Positions 13,401 through 25,639 of a DNA stretch of 64,000 nt are shown here, one piece after another; positions within the stretch are counted from its first letter, which is position 1; the number at the start of each line of letters is the position of its first letter. Both the position numbers and the translations under genes were made by a program. The notes under the pieces were generated by a model. That model ran no database searches, was not told the DNA's origin, and worked only from the letters and a program-made list of their open reading frames with translations. Source of the stretch: Campylorhamphus procurvoides (taxonomy: Eukaryota > Chordata > Aves > Passeriformes > Dendrocolaptidae); assembly GCA_013396655.1 (NCBI GenBank), contig WBMV01002681.1:992001-1056000 (forward strand), in the 5' to 3' direction.

Positions 13401-16400
13401 CACTTTAAGTAATCAAATGGACATCTGCTTGGAAAACAATCTAATTATGTGCATGTAGTCTGAAAAACAATATATTGAAATGTAGCAATTTAAAATGTGA
13501 ACTATTTGAATACATTCCCTACTTATCTCGTTAGAAGTTTGTGCATGTATACTAAAGGGCAACATGAGGCACTCGTAGCATCTAGGTGTGTGGGTCTGTG
13601 TATCGTATTTCTATTTAACTAGTAACTGGCTTTGATACTTTCATATAAAACATGTATGAAAATATATTTGTCTGATTAGCTTATAGCTAATTAGAAAAAA
13701 ACCCATATTTACTACTGGTTTCATTTCAGCTCCTGTGTAGAAGTAGAGAGTCTTTCATCAAATGTAATTAGGGTAAAAATCGAGTGGGTTTTTAATGATT
13801 TAATTTAATTTTAAGTTCTAATTTACTGGTGCAATTTCAATTGTACAATGTCAATAATTTGGAAAAATATAGCTACAGATATATGTGACAATTTGTGAAA
13901 GTAGATGACTGTGAATCTGATACTTTGCATGTTTTGTTTAAGATCTTCTAGTATGTATGTAGCTATGATGTACCTACCCACAATGCATTTACAGTTTTAG
14001 ATATTAGTGTGAACTATCCTTAAACATTATTTGGATAGGACTTTTGTTTGCCTATATACAGATACTGATAAATGCCAAAAATCAGTGCTTTAAAAAGATG
14101 AACATACTGCATAGAAATTAAACTATGAGTTGAGAAACATATGTGCAAATAACTGAGCTACTTGTTTGGAAGTTACATTTAAAACATAAGTTGAATCATG
14201 ACAACACATCTTACATGAAATATATATACCACTTACATTAAGTGTTAAACAGTTTTCTTCCTCATGGAGACACTAAATAAGACTTTCAAACTTTTTGTGA
14301 CAAAAAATGAAATAGTTTTTCTCCAAGTCTCTCTGGTAAACTTTTTGGTAAATGAAGTAGGACTCCTTTTGGGTGGAGGTTGTTACTTTAGTTCGCCTTC
14401 ATTGCTGAATTTCAGTTAGAGCCTTGTCCTGAAATGGAATCTATTTAAAAGTCTCTTAAAACTTTATTGCAAACATATATGTAGCTTATTTTTGCACAAG
14501 TAGTTCCACTCACTTCAGTGGACTCATTCCTGAAGACAATATCTATTAAGTACTAGTGAAACCTTTAGACTAGAATATTTCAGAGCAATACTTTCTTCAT
14601 AATTATTTTGTACCTCACCAGACACACTGATAGTTTACCAAGTACTTGCCAGGTTGATCTTGCGCATCTTCTTAAGAGCTGCAGTGAGCTGTCACTCCTT
14701 GACATGTCAGACTATTAGACTATCAAGACAATGTGCATTCATGTCACAGCACCTAGGCATAAACCAAGCTTACTAATATGATTCAATAAGTCTGTGTGGA
14801 AATCTCTGTTAATAACTGCATTATGACTTTCTGAATGGAAATGCAGAAGTTTTAGAGGCAGATTAATGTGTACACAGGCAGTTCACTACAGTTAACAGCA
14901 GTTAAATATGCAGAGAGTGTGAAGGTCTTAAAACACTTCAAAATATCTATACATATTAGGAGCATATGCCTTTCTTATTAGGTATAAAATTCCATTCTAC
15001 GGAAAGGAGGAGAAGCTTCCCTGTAACAAGGGGATTCCTGCCATGTTCTCTGAACAACTTATGACTTTGTGGACTAGCAGGCTAATTCAATTTGTGGAGG
15101 TCTTTCATAAACTACACTCTGGCCAGGTGACCTCTCCTTGTTGAAAAAGTTAGTAACTGTGTTCTATATACTCAGTATATGTATTACATACACTAAATAT
15201 ACTCAGTGTATATTCACTATTGGTAGACTTTAGGTTATTTTTGGCATGATTCAAGGCATGTATAATGAAATCTCTATAATAATATTTTTTTAAAATATAT
15301 CGATAATGTCATGGCTACATAAGGTAATAGCCCTTATTTTTTACCTTGTTTAGGCAGATTTCGACAACATAGACATTAACACATTACCGCAGACCAAAAT
15401 AGCCAATTAGACTTATTTCATAGCTACTCTGTGTTAAGGCATTCAACTTTTAACATTAGACTGAACATTTGAAAAAAATTTTCTAAATTTATTCAAGTAA
15501 TATTTTTTTTCCTGTCAAAGTATGTGTTGTGACTATTCTGAACATCTTACAGCATAAAATGAAGCTTTAAGCTAAAGGTCACTTATTTCTGTGTAGAATT
15601 TTTTGTTGCAATTATGTGAGTGTGTGTTGTTTAGAGTAAATGAAGTCCTTTTGAGGGGTGTTAAACTCAGGGCGACATTAATGTCAGTGTCTAAAAAATC
15701 AACCCTATAATCAGTAGATATTCACCTCAACAAAAGTGTTTATGCTGCATTAAAATAAGCATTTAAGGTAGGAAGAATAAAGTGCTCATGGGAGCTGACT
15801 CTCTCTCCAATTATTTTAAGTGGAACTTAAAGAATAGGTTGGGTTAGACACTTCACTTCCTGCTAACTAGATGGTGAGATGAATTTTCATGCATTCTGCA
15901 TGTGGTGACAGTTCATCAAGTAGTGCAACAGTCCTTGGAGAAGGAATGGGAATTGGGCACTCAGTTGCCCCAGACAAGACTTCTTGAGCTTAACTGTTCT
16001 CTGTTCTGTCCCATGTCTTTCATGAGCTCTGTAGTCATCAATCTACTGAGCAGAAAGGACATTGACAGAGGATCTGTCTTTTCAGTGTGTGCAAGCCCTG
16101 CTTGGAGTGTATTTTCCAAGTGCTGGAGGCTGGAATAGAGGAACACTTCTTTGGGCTACTACAGTACAGGCAGCCTTGAGGAATAAGGTAGTATGCAGTG
16201 GTGTTACATTGTACCCTGTTTGGACTGCATTATTTTGTCACCTTTTAAACATCTGAATAACATGCTGTGTATCCCATTTCCTTTATGTGCATCTAAGTTG
16301 CAGCCTGCAGCCGTTGTACGCTGGCCTCTTCTATCTTCCAAACAGCAGTGATTGGCCACTGTCTCAAGCAAGGACTCAACAGGCAGTGGGAGGTGCTCTC

Positions 16401-17128
16401 TCACGGGGGGGCAGCTTCATGGTATGACTCATCAGTGTGTGAGGTGTTCATATCTGGCTTTGCTGAGATTGCAGATTCAACAAGGGCAAGGAAGCCTTGC
16501 TGGTTTCTGCCGGTGGAAGCACCTGTTCTTGCCAATCTAGGACCTCTGTAAGGCAGGATGCAACTGAGAAGTTCCTTCTACTTTATTAGTTTCCAGGTTT
16601 TTGTTGGTTCTTCTAGAAACTCTGGAACAGAGCACTCCATACTCTGATGCGTAACCACCAATCAGCAGTATCTTATTTCTGTATAGGCATGGGGTCGGGG
16701 GAGGGAGAATAAAAAACAGAAAGAAAAAACAAAGGAGGTAAGACATAAACATCACAGTTTTCCCACATTAACAAGTTTCTTCTTGGTAGAGAGGTAATTT
16801 TCCTAATTCAAAACTCAGATTTGATCTGACTGTCTGAGGGAAAGGTTGGTATTTAAATGCCTTTCTCCCATATTAGCTACTGAGGATTGTATAGCCTTCA
16901 ATCCTTTTGCTGCATGCTTATGTTTACTGAAATGACATATTCAGATGTCAAAAAGGGCTAAATGGCACTTTGTCCTAACCGTTTAGTTAAATTGTGCCTT
17001 GCACCATTAGTTTGGAAGATCTATGTTCAAACATTTACTTTACCAAGGTGGTAAAGATAGTACAGGTTTCATAATAGGTGCATGTGGGCTGGAATGTCAT
17101 GATTTGATTATGCTATTAAAAAGGTCTT

Positions 17129-17129
17129 N
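17129..17129. other. Ambiguous base (n) in assembly
   Basis: A single unresolved base sits inside a T-rich run (cttnttttt). It probably marks homopolymer length uncertainty rather than a gap. Confidence 0.95.
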
Positions 17130-18383
17130 TTTTTCTTTTCCCCCTCTTATCTTTAAGAGGTGCTGTGTTACTCATACACGTAGTTCCATCAGTGTGCAAG
17201 ATGGAGTCCATAATTCATGACAATTTGAATCTTTTGGAAATACAAATACAATTCCTTTCAGCTGTGAAATACTGAGTTTATTAGAAAGTAGTAGGACTTT
17301 GAAAAATGGCTTGATAGTCTGATTTGGTTTTATATTTATAAAGCATCTATCTAATGTGTTTATGTGCAATACAGATCATAGTAGAAGAACAATTTCCTTT
17401 TATTTACAAGGAAGTTGAGATTGTCATTGTATTTTACCTATTGGTGCACAGAATGTTCATTTTCTTACAAACCTTTTTCGTCGAAAGAGGGTAATTACGG
17501 TGTATTTCACAGTCTGCCAGAAGGAAAATGTATCTTTGAAAAGTTTCATTTCCCTTAAGTTGCTCATTTTCTATAGGAAGACAGAGCTATTAAGTAACAT
17601 ACCCATGACAAAGATTGATTAAAATGGCATAAAGTACTATCTTATCTCTAAGTATAGGGATTTACATGTATAACTCCTATGACATTAAATGCAGTAGGTG
17701 AAATTAACTCTAGCTATTGTATAAAAAAAAAAGTCTTGGTAAATTGGTTTGTACAGAGAGGTGAGGGTGGAAGGGATGGCATGTTAAGTAGCAACAAGAA
17801 GTAGGAACTTACTTATTGTTTCAGCAAAAGTCTACAGTGTAGCATCTAAATAATCGCACCAAATTCTGTGCCAACACCATTACTGCAATATTCTGCTCGA
17901 GCTCACTTTGACTGCTAAGTATTGGAAATGTCACTTTCCTGATGTGGCTAAGATTCTTGTATTGAGCCAGCTCCTCAGAGCACCTTAGGCTCCTCTGCAG
18001 TACTCATGGTAAATGTATCCTGGGTCTGGCTGACCTGGAACAAGGGATATGCCCTAATATACACTTTGTGCAAGTCATATATGTGCACATACCTCAGCAC
18101 AGGTGTCTGCAGAGGGCTCAAATGATCTCTTCCACAGTATTCCAATGCTTAATTTAGCTTTGCTGGGAGCCCAACATATCTTGCACCTCATTAACCCAGG
18201 TAAATGTCCACTTACCTGTATGACAGCCACTAGTTAAGAGATAAATTGTAAGGGATGTAAATGCAATATCCAGATATTTTGATATTTTTCCCCCACACTC
18301 AATGCAGAATTAGTAGTAAATACCTTTTTTTTGCTGTTGTTGTTGTAGCAAAACTAATCAGCAAAGCCAGGCTTTTTTTATTT

Positions 18384-18439
18384 ACCTCTTCCCCCCCACC
18401 CCCCTTTTTTAAGTGTTTTTTTTTCTTTTCAATTTCTAG
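18384..18439 (+). repeat. Pyrimidine-rich tract with C7AC6 core
   Basis: A C-rich core at 18391-18404 is flanked by T-rich sequence and ends in atttctag at 18439. It looks like a splice acceptor, but no coding sequence compatible with DGKB follows, so I treat it as low-complexity sequence. Confidence 0.7.
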
Positions 18440-21400
18440 TACTGAAGGCAAGAGTTTTGGTGCTATTATTTTTGTAAAAACTTGATTTTCGTTTCAAAAT
18501 ACACCTTGTAGGATATGAGGTTCTGTAATAACTATCTCATTTGTACATGACAGGAGAAATTAGTTTGCCTTTCCTGAACTCTTTCCTTGAATCATTAATC
18601 CACAATGGTCTTGCTCTGGCTATACCTTTGCTACCATGTTTTAGCTATCATGTCCAGCCTAGAGGCACAACACCCGATAGGGCAGATGAGTAGTTGTTAT
18701 TTAAAATTTACCATGCTATGAATCAAATATAGATATTTGTACAAGAGCATTAACACAGGGCATAACTCCTTTTGAGGCCAATTCTGCTAAAAATGACCAG
18801 ATTAATATGAATGAATAATAAAGTACCATAGCTTAGGGCAGAATTTCACATTTTTTATATATTGAAATGTGGCTGGAAAAAAAATTAACAAGTCTCAGAT
18901 TAAAATAATAATAACAGTAATAATTATGTGTGTATTTTTTAAAAGATAGGTTTAATTGACATTTTGCGGTTTGTAATCAAATAAAGATATGCCTTTTTCT
19001 CTGCTTCATCAAGAACTTCATAGAAACAAGCAAATTATTTTTTTTAATTCCTCATTGGTTATATCTTCTACACTGTATATTGATTTAACTACACATGCAT
19101 TCATTGTCATGTTTTTGTGGAGCTTTTATTTCCTACTGCTGTGTAGTGGGATGAGTAACAATTATTGCAGCAGCAAAACAGAACAGAAAGTAGCCCTATC
19201 TTAGTTTTAAAATAACCATCCTATTAATTTGATACAGTTTTTCTTTAATTAACAAAGTATAAACATCTGTTACTATCACAACATAGTTTTTGAGTTTCAT
19301 ATCAGTTAAAACTCACCTGTGCCTCCGTTTTTGAATTTTTTCAGGTATAAATTATTTGTAGGTGGTTTTTTTCTTCCAAAAGCTTACAAAAAGTCAGTAA
19401 TTAACCAGCTACAAACAGGTGTTTCCTTTCTCAGGGAAAGGAATACATATGCTTATTGTAATTTAGATTCCTATGTGAGTTAAGGAATTGGCCTGTTATT
19501 AGAAAACATTTCAAGCACACGGAAAATATATAAGATTAAGTAGAAAGGTTGGATAAATTTAAGATTGATACAGCCCTTCAGACTCTCCTTACTCTTGAAT
19601 GACTTGATACTTGCATATATGGCTTAGATTTATAGTAACTTTTTTTTTTGATGCCAAACATATGTTTTTATATTTTGACCTTTGTACAAAAGGCTTCAAT
19701 AACCATTTCATAGTATTCAATTTCTGTAATGGCAAAGAATTATTCTTCAGGAATACTGATAGCATATTACTCAGATTGTTTGCTCATTTAGCCCTGCTCC
19801 AGATGCTGGAATCTTTAGACCTAGCAGATCATTTTTGGCTGCTGTAACACATAATCATGTTCTCTGATCCATTCTAGTTTTCTCTTACTTGTTAATAGAA
19901 AATTTCAAGTTCCTTGAGTGTATGCAAAAGGTGTCATATTGACAGCAATTTAATTTTAAGTAACAACAGGAGAGACAGCTTCAGTTAGTGCACACACTAG
20001 TATTACTGATAAAACAATATGTAAAATATTGATGATGTGAAGAACCTGTTAAGACCTCAGGTTGTGTATATATACATTTGCATTACTAACTACAGGTGAA
20101 AATAGAATTTACAAGAGAAAATTAGTGTTTGTGCATGAAACAGGAGAAGATGTGGAAAAAAGCATATAACAAAACAAAAATGTCAGATTCAGTTTGCTAT
20201 ATTTAAAGAGCTGATTTCTTTTCTGCGAGTGGTGGTTTTTTAACTTCACTCTGCAAAGACCTGTATTAACCAAAGTAGTCAAATACATGTAGCTATCAAT
20301 ACATATTGGAGTCATGCAAATGTTTTACTAGTGCCTAATTACTCTGCAAGAAGAAAGGGTTTTGGGTGGGTTTTTTTCTTACTTACTGTTACAATCAATT
20401 TAAAGATTTCTTTGTCCATTTGTTTTCTTGCACCCATGGACTGCTAGCATATACGCTATTAGAATACCGTGGGGGAAAAGTATATGTCCAACATCACCAA
20501 CAAAAAGCACTGTTTGATAGTAACATTGTTTTAGTCACATATTTACAGAGACCAAGTGTAAGTCTAGTGATTTTGTGCATTTCTGCTGATGATAATAAAA
20601 TTAAGACAGATTTGGTCAAACCATGTCATCTCTGTGACCTGCTCAATTTTTACCTGCTGCCTTAAAATTGTAGCCTCCCTCCTGATACTCGTAAGCATTG
20701 CCAGTAAACCGCTAGGTAGTTTATAAGAGCACATTGTAAATCAGTTTGTGTTGGAAAGTATGAGCTGCCCAACAAATTAATGGCATTGTGAGGTGCTGCC
20801 TGCTGGGGTGAAAATAAATTGTAAGAAAATATAGGGAGACAGGTAATGGGCACTAGCTATGCTGCACAACACTTCTAAAACTGCTGCTGAGTGTGTGCCA
20901 ATAGATATGGCAATAACTGTCAACAAGATTTACAATACTTTCACATTTACACAGTGAGAGTAGAAAGGTTGAAAGAGTTCTATAATTTTATTTAAAGTTT
21001 AGTGCCAACTGTTTCTGGACCTACTATTTCCAGGCAACAGGGTCACAAACACACTGCTTGTCTTTCATATATGTCAGTGGGAGGGTTTTTTATTATCATC
21101 GGAAGTCCTTGAAATTTGACATAAGAAAAAATAGTAGTAAAGTAGAGGTATATACTTAATTGTAAAATCAAGTAGGTACAGATTTTGCCATTTATTGTAT
21201 ATGTTGTGATTTCTGGTAGCATGATTTAGTGCTACCTCTCTATAGTCCCAGTGGGTGGTTCCTGCAGGCATTACGTTTTCTGGCTGTGCTTCTTTCCCTG
21301 ATATTGAGAAGGCACAGCTTAAAGCCACTGTGTTTGCTTTGTTGTCCTCTCAACACTGCGTTCCATGATGTAGAAATCTGCATGAGGCTAATTGAACAAT

Positions 21401-21821
21401 TTTAAAGGTCCGCTGTGCAAGGCTCAGGAGTTGTCCCATCATCCTCCTTATCAGTATTCAGACATGTCTTTACATTTACAGTAACGGTTGTTAGCACTGC
21501 AGAAATAGTAGAATTACAGGCTTGAGCTAAATCCTCTCTTTCTGGTTTGCACATGCTCAATGGAACTTGTAAATACCTTGTATGTGTGTTATTTTATAAT
21601 GAATACTCTGGTTACTAGTTAAATAACTTCATTTTATCAGAAAGGCTTGCTTATGTTTTTCAGTGGCTTCAGCTGCCAACCATTAAGAAGCCTTCTTTAA
21701 AATACCAACTGGAGTGTCATGGATTTGCAAAAAATTACAGATTACATTTGTGGACTTTTTTATTTTTTAGTTTCTTGTGGTTCTAATATACTCTTGAAAT
21801 CAGGAAAATAAGTGGTATCCT

Positions 21822-21836
21822 AAAAAAAAAAAAAAA
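21822..21836 (+). repeat. A15 homopolymer
   Basis: Fifteen adenines, 190 bases before a minus-strand CR1 end. CR1 elements do not end in poly-A, so the run is probably unrelated. Confidence 0.9.
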
Positions 21837-22023
21837 CAACCTAATTTTAGAATCCAGTATATAATCTGAGCCTTACCAAACCATTCCTTGTATTCCTTTG
21901 TATCAACTGTATGAACAAATTGGCAGTTAGTGATTATTATTTGTTTTTCCTGTGATAACACCCAAAGGTCTTGAGCACTAGAAGCTTTACAAACACAGAT
22001 CAAATGGACATTTCCTGCTTGAA

Positions 22024-22140
22024 GAATCAGAGACCCAAAGGATAATTTAGGTTGGAAGGGACCTCCACAGGTCATCTGGACCAACCCTCTCTGCTCAAAG
22101 CAGGTCTAATTGGATCAGGTTGCTCAAGGGCTTGTCTAGA
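22024..22140 (-). mobile_element. CR1 LINE, 3'-end fragment
   Basis: On the + strand the text runs through taggttggaagggacctcc, then gtcatctggaccaaccctc and gctcaaagcagg, ending near ggttgctcaagggcttgtct. This is the reverse complement of the avian CR1 3' end (CTTGAGCAACCTG ... GGTTGG ... GAGGTCCCTTCCAACCT). The terminal ATTCTATG-type repeat is decayed to sequence around 22020-22035. Only about 117 bases remain, which is typical of 5'-truncated CR1 copies. Substitutions relative to the recalled consensus suggest moderate age. Confidence 0.85.
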
Positions 22141-23040
22141 ACTTACACTCTAAAAAGTCTAAGAATTTATGATCTAAAGTTTATTTGCTAAAATCTAAGG
22201 GTTTGGTTAAGAAGTCTGATTTCATACTGCATGTATGTGGCAGTCAGTATGTAATTTGTTTTAGTTTCATCTTTTATTCATTTGATCATAGACTTGGCTG
22301 GCTCAGCAGTGTTATCATAGAGGGTCTTACTTCTTTCTGAGAAATAAGAGTTCCTTGCTGGGGACTTGCCTTTTGGAAAGCTTCAGAATACCCACCCATG
22401 AGCAAAATCAGCACTGTCATGTGAAACCACAGAGGGACTGTAACCCCTACTGGAAAATAGTGCACTGGAATTTATCCTCTCATTTCTTTTCTGATCAATG
22501 TGCTCTGCCTTTTCATTTCATCTGAAGTTTGTAAATTACCCTTTTTGGCTGCTTCAGGTGGAGTCTCAGTATATCCACCAGTTCCTAGTTTACCCATTGT
22601 GGTCAACATGAAGGCACATGTTGAATTGCAAGTTTGCATTTAAAATCATTCAGAGCCAATTGAACTTAGGTGAATTCCTAACCCCATAGTATCTTCTAGA
22701 AAGCCTCACCTCCATTTAGCTGGTCTCTAGAGATAGTTGAGAATATAATTTTCCTCTTAAAGTATTTAATTTCGTCTTGTTGACCTGCTACTTTGTGTTT
22801 CATGTTATTTCAGTCCTATTTTTTTGTGAGAAAGTAGTTTAAAATTTAGGACCTCTGGATCCCAAAAGGCTTACAGATCTGTAAAAATAATGGTAAAAAG
22901 CTTCCTGGAGTGCAAATTCCTTCATATTTCTGTGACCTTCTACGGATACTAAAAAGTTTCTCATATATGGCCATTTTCTCTAGTCTGTCTGGAAGAAAAT
23001 TATTCATGACTCAAGTTTTTAAATTTATTCCATTAAAATT
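22141..23040 (+). other. DGKB: DGKB intron between CR1 and SINE
   Basis: Nine hundred bases of unique-looking AT-rich sequence. I recognise no exon, repeat or RNA gene in it. Confidence 0.7.
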
Positions 23041-23178
23041 TCAAGAGTCACAGAGTATTCTGGGTTGTAAGGGACCCATAAGGATCATCGAGTCCAACTC
23101 TTGAGTGAATGGCCTCTATGGGGATCAAACCCATGACCTTGGCATTATCAGCACTGTGCCCTAACTAACGTAGCTGAT
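23041..23178 (-). mobile_element. tRNA-Ile-headed SINE with CR1-like tail (TguSINE1 type)
   Basis: Read on the minus strand, 23175 down to about 23107 resembles a tRNA-Ile gene. It runs GTTAGTTAG, a TGCTGATAATGCCAAGG anticodon-arm/variable region, then a GGGTTTGATCCCC B-box/T-loop and a GGCCA acceptor end. It continues directly into GAGTTGGACTCGATGATCC ... GGGTCCCTTACAACCC, a CR1 3'-end segment. The A-box and extreme 5' end are decayed. A tRNA-Ile promoter fused to a CR1 tail is the architecture described for passerine SINEs mobilised by CR1. The anticodon position reads GAT rather than AAT. It is not a functional tRNA: the acceptor stem is not paired and the tail is continuous. Confidence 0.85.
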
Positions 23179-25603
23179 CTCAGTTATTCTTTGCCAGTTT
23201 GGGAATGTTTAGAACCATTACCAAAGAACTGATGAAATGGATGATTAAGACCTCAGAGCGTGAAAAAGTTATGTTAGTAAGAAACAATCAGCAATTTTTG
23301 TTGTAACATCGGAAATAATATTAAGATGTAGACACTTTGAGAATTACTGAGTAAGACGTAATCAGAAGACATTTAAAACATCAGAGAATAATTGCTGTAT
23401 AATTAATTGGGGTGATGGAGTTGATTAATCGAGTTCTGTCTGAGTCAATTTATTAAACTATCATTTTCTACAGCTAAAAATCTCTACGGTTATTCCCATA
23501 TATAGTGGCAATGTTTTTCAGGTATAAAATTACAACTCAAATAACTATATATGTTTTGATAATTAGGTATCAATTAATGTGGAGATAAATAAGGTTTATT
23601 TTTAATATTTTCAGCCTGCAGGCCCCTTTTTATATTGAGACACAAAGAGTTAGCTCAAATATCACTGTGATGATGTCGCTTTGTTTGTTTATGCATGTGT
23701 CCAGGTTTGTAAAACTTTGTCTGATGAGTACCTAAGCTGGGTGTAAGACTGTATACTACTAAATAACTTTGCGGAATCTTATATTTTAAAGTAAGAGTCA
23801 ATCCAATATTAAGATAAAAAAAACAAAGTAAAAATTTCTACATTACAGAATTGTAAATACTGGAGGGAGGAAATCATGGTATGTACCTGCAATATATATT
23901 TTTTTTCAGTTTTTTCCATGTATGAATTTTGTGCTTATATTGTATCAAAAGAATTGTTTCAATATAAAGAATGAAGAGATCACTTTGATCAAGCCTCAAT
24001 GAAATAACTTCTCCTTTTAAAGGTAGGAACACTGAACATCAAATCTAACATTGCTTCCTGTGATAATAATTTTAAAACATATGTATTTATAGTGATTAAA
24101 ATTAAGATCATCTGCTAATAATTGTGTTGAGTGGTGACCCCTACTAAAGCATTTCATTGTGTTGCTACAGGATTGTCTCAGAGTTATGATTCCTGTATAA
24201 ATGAAAAAGTCAGTTTAATAAAAACAAACAAACACGATTTCAAACTATATGAAAATCCCAAATGTTTTATCCCAGCTAGAAAGACTGCTGTTGTATTTCT
24301 TGTGTTTCGTTTGCCTCATAGAGAATGTAGATGAATGATTGACAAGGCTTTCTCACCTGGGCCACACTTTGGCCACACTAAAACTCCTTGGGAAAGGAGT
24401 CTAAAGCAGCTTTTATTGACTCCGTTCTCTGAGCTGCTGAGGCTGGTAGCTGAGATCTGTGTAACAAACGGAACGTTGCTGGTCTTTCTTCAGACGTGTT
24501 CTTACTACCTCTGTTCTGAGTATGAACATTTGACATCATGTACATAACTGCGTTGATCCAGTAGTAATTTTTTATTGCTTCCTACTCATGAGTCCACCTT
24601 TATGAAGTATTGTCTGCTTTGCTAAATTATTTGCACATGTTGTGTGTGTCTTGTATTCTATGTTGAGTTACAAAGTAGTTGTATATCAGAAAATTCAATT
24701 GTTGGCAGTACCAGAAGAGAGACAGACCAGAAGGGATTTGACCACTTTTATCTAGGTAAGGTTTCATGTTATTTTGTGTAGCAGAGATTTTTATGGTAAT
24801 TTATTAAAATGAATGTGAAAGTTCACTTTTACGTTACTTTGAGTCAGCCATAGTCGAAGGATATCGCTTGCATAAAACTAGTACTATATGAATTCTTTTT
24901 TTTCTTTCTGTAGATCATGTTTGAGTATTACTCTGATTTTTATTATTGAAAAAGTAGAAAAAGAGATATTTTATAAAACTAATGGGGGGAAAGTGTGCTT
25001 AATGACATACTTTTTCTCTGTTTAAAACAACTTCTGTCAAGACTGTCTATAACAAATTAGTAATATGTCTGTTTAGTGCCTTAGAGTTCAGAAGTTATTT
25101 CTTTACAAGCTAACTAGAATATTTTATGAAATCTATTTTGAATAACTTGAAAAATGTGTTGAATATTATGTCTTGTCAAAATCTGAAAAAATTCCCTAAA
25201 TTGTCAGACATTTCTTGAGGACAATATCAAGGCTTCGCGTGGCTTTGAGAGACAGGTAGTTAAAGAAAATTTCTCTTGACAATTGGCTCATGGAAAAAGA
25301 TTTGTTCTGCTGGGGAAGTAAAAGGACTGTGTTAAAACAAAAGATAATAGGAGAGAAGATGGCCTTTTAGCTTTAAAAGTGGAGGAACTACTTGCAAGAA
25401 CTTGAAAGAAAGAGTGACATTGTGACCAGTGAATTCAAAAAATCACTGGATTCCTTTCATTGTACATGCATTAAATATCTTTTGGTCTAGGCTAAATGTT
25501 TGATTTTTTTTTAAGGGATTTTGGGGTCTTCCTAACATATGTTCCATCATTATAGGAATCTGACAGACCTATGAAGTTTATGATAAGTCTTGCCAATGTG
25601 AGC

Positions 25604-25639
25604 TGCTAGATAATTGACAAAATGTTGCTAGATAATTGA
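25604..25639 (+). repeat. Short tandem duplication, 22-bp period
   Basis: The 14-mer tgctagataattga occurs at 25604-25617 and again at 25626-25639. This is consistent with a local slippage duplication. Confidence 0.7.

Larger units (their letters stand above)
10425..22023 (+). other. DGKB: DGKB intron, first section
   Basis: This is the start of an intron that continues past the window end. It is mostly unremarkable AT-rich sequence. It has a C/T-rich tract at 18384-18439 containing a C7AC6 core, a poly-A15 at 21822-21836, and a relatively GC-richer interval at 15900-16550 with open frames on both strands but no recognisable protein. An ambiguous base lies at 17129. No repeat family or further DGKB exon was recognised. 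Confidence 0.8.

Noticed and set aside
18384..18480. Pseudo-exon after the acceptor-like tract ending at 18439
   Set aside because: There is a good pyrimidine tract and a possible gtaaaa donor, but the 35-base interval has no DGKB similarity and no other support.
23105..23178. Functional tRNA-Ile gene on the minus strand
   Set aside because: The A-box and 5' acceptor strand are decayed, and the 3' end runs straight into a CR1 tail, so it is a SINE head.
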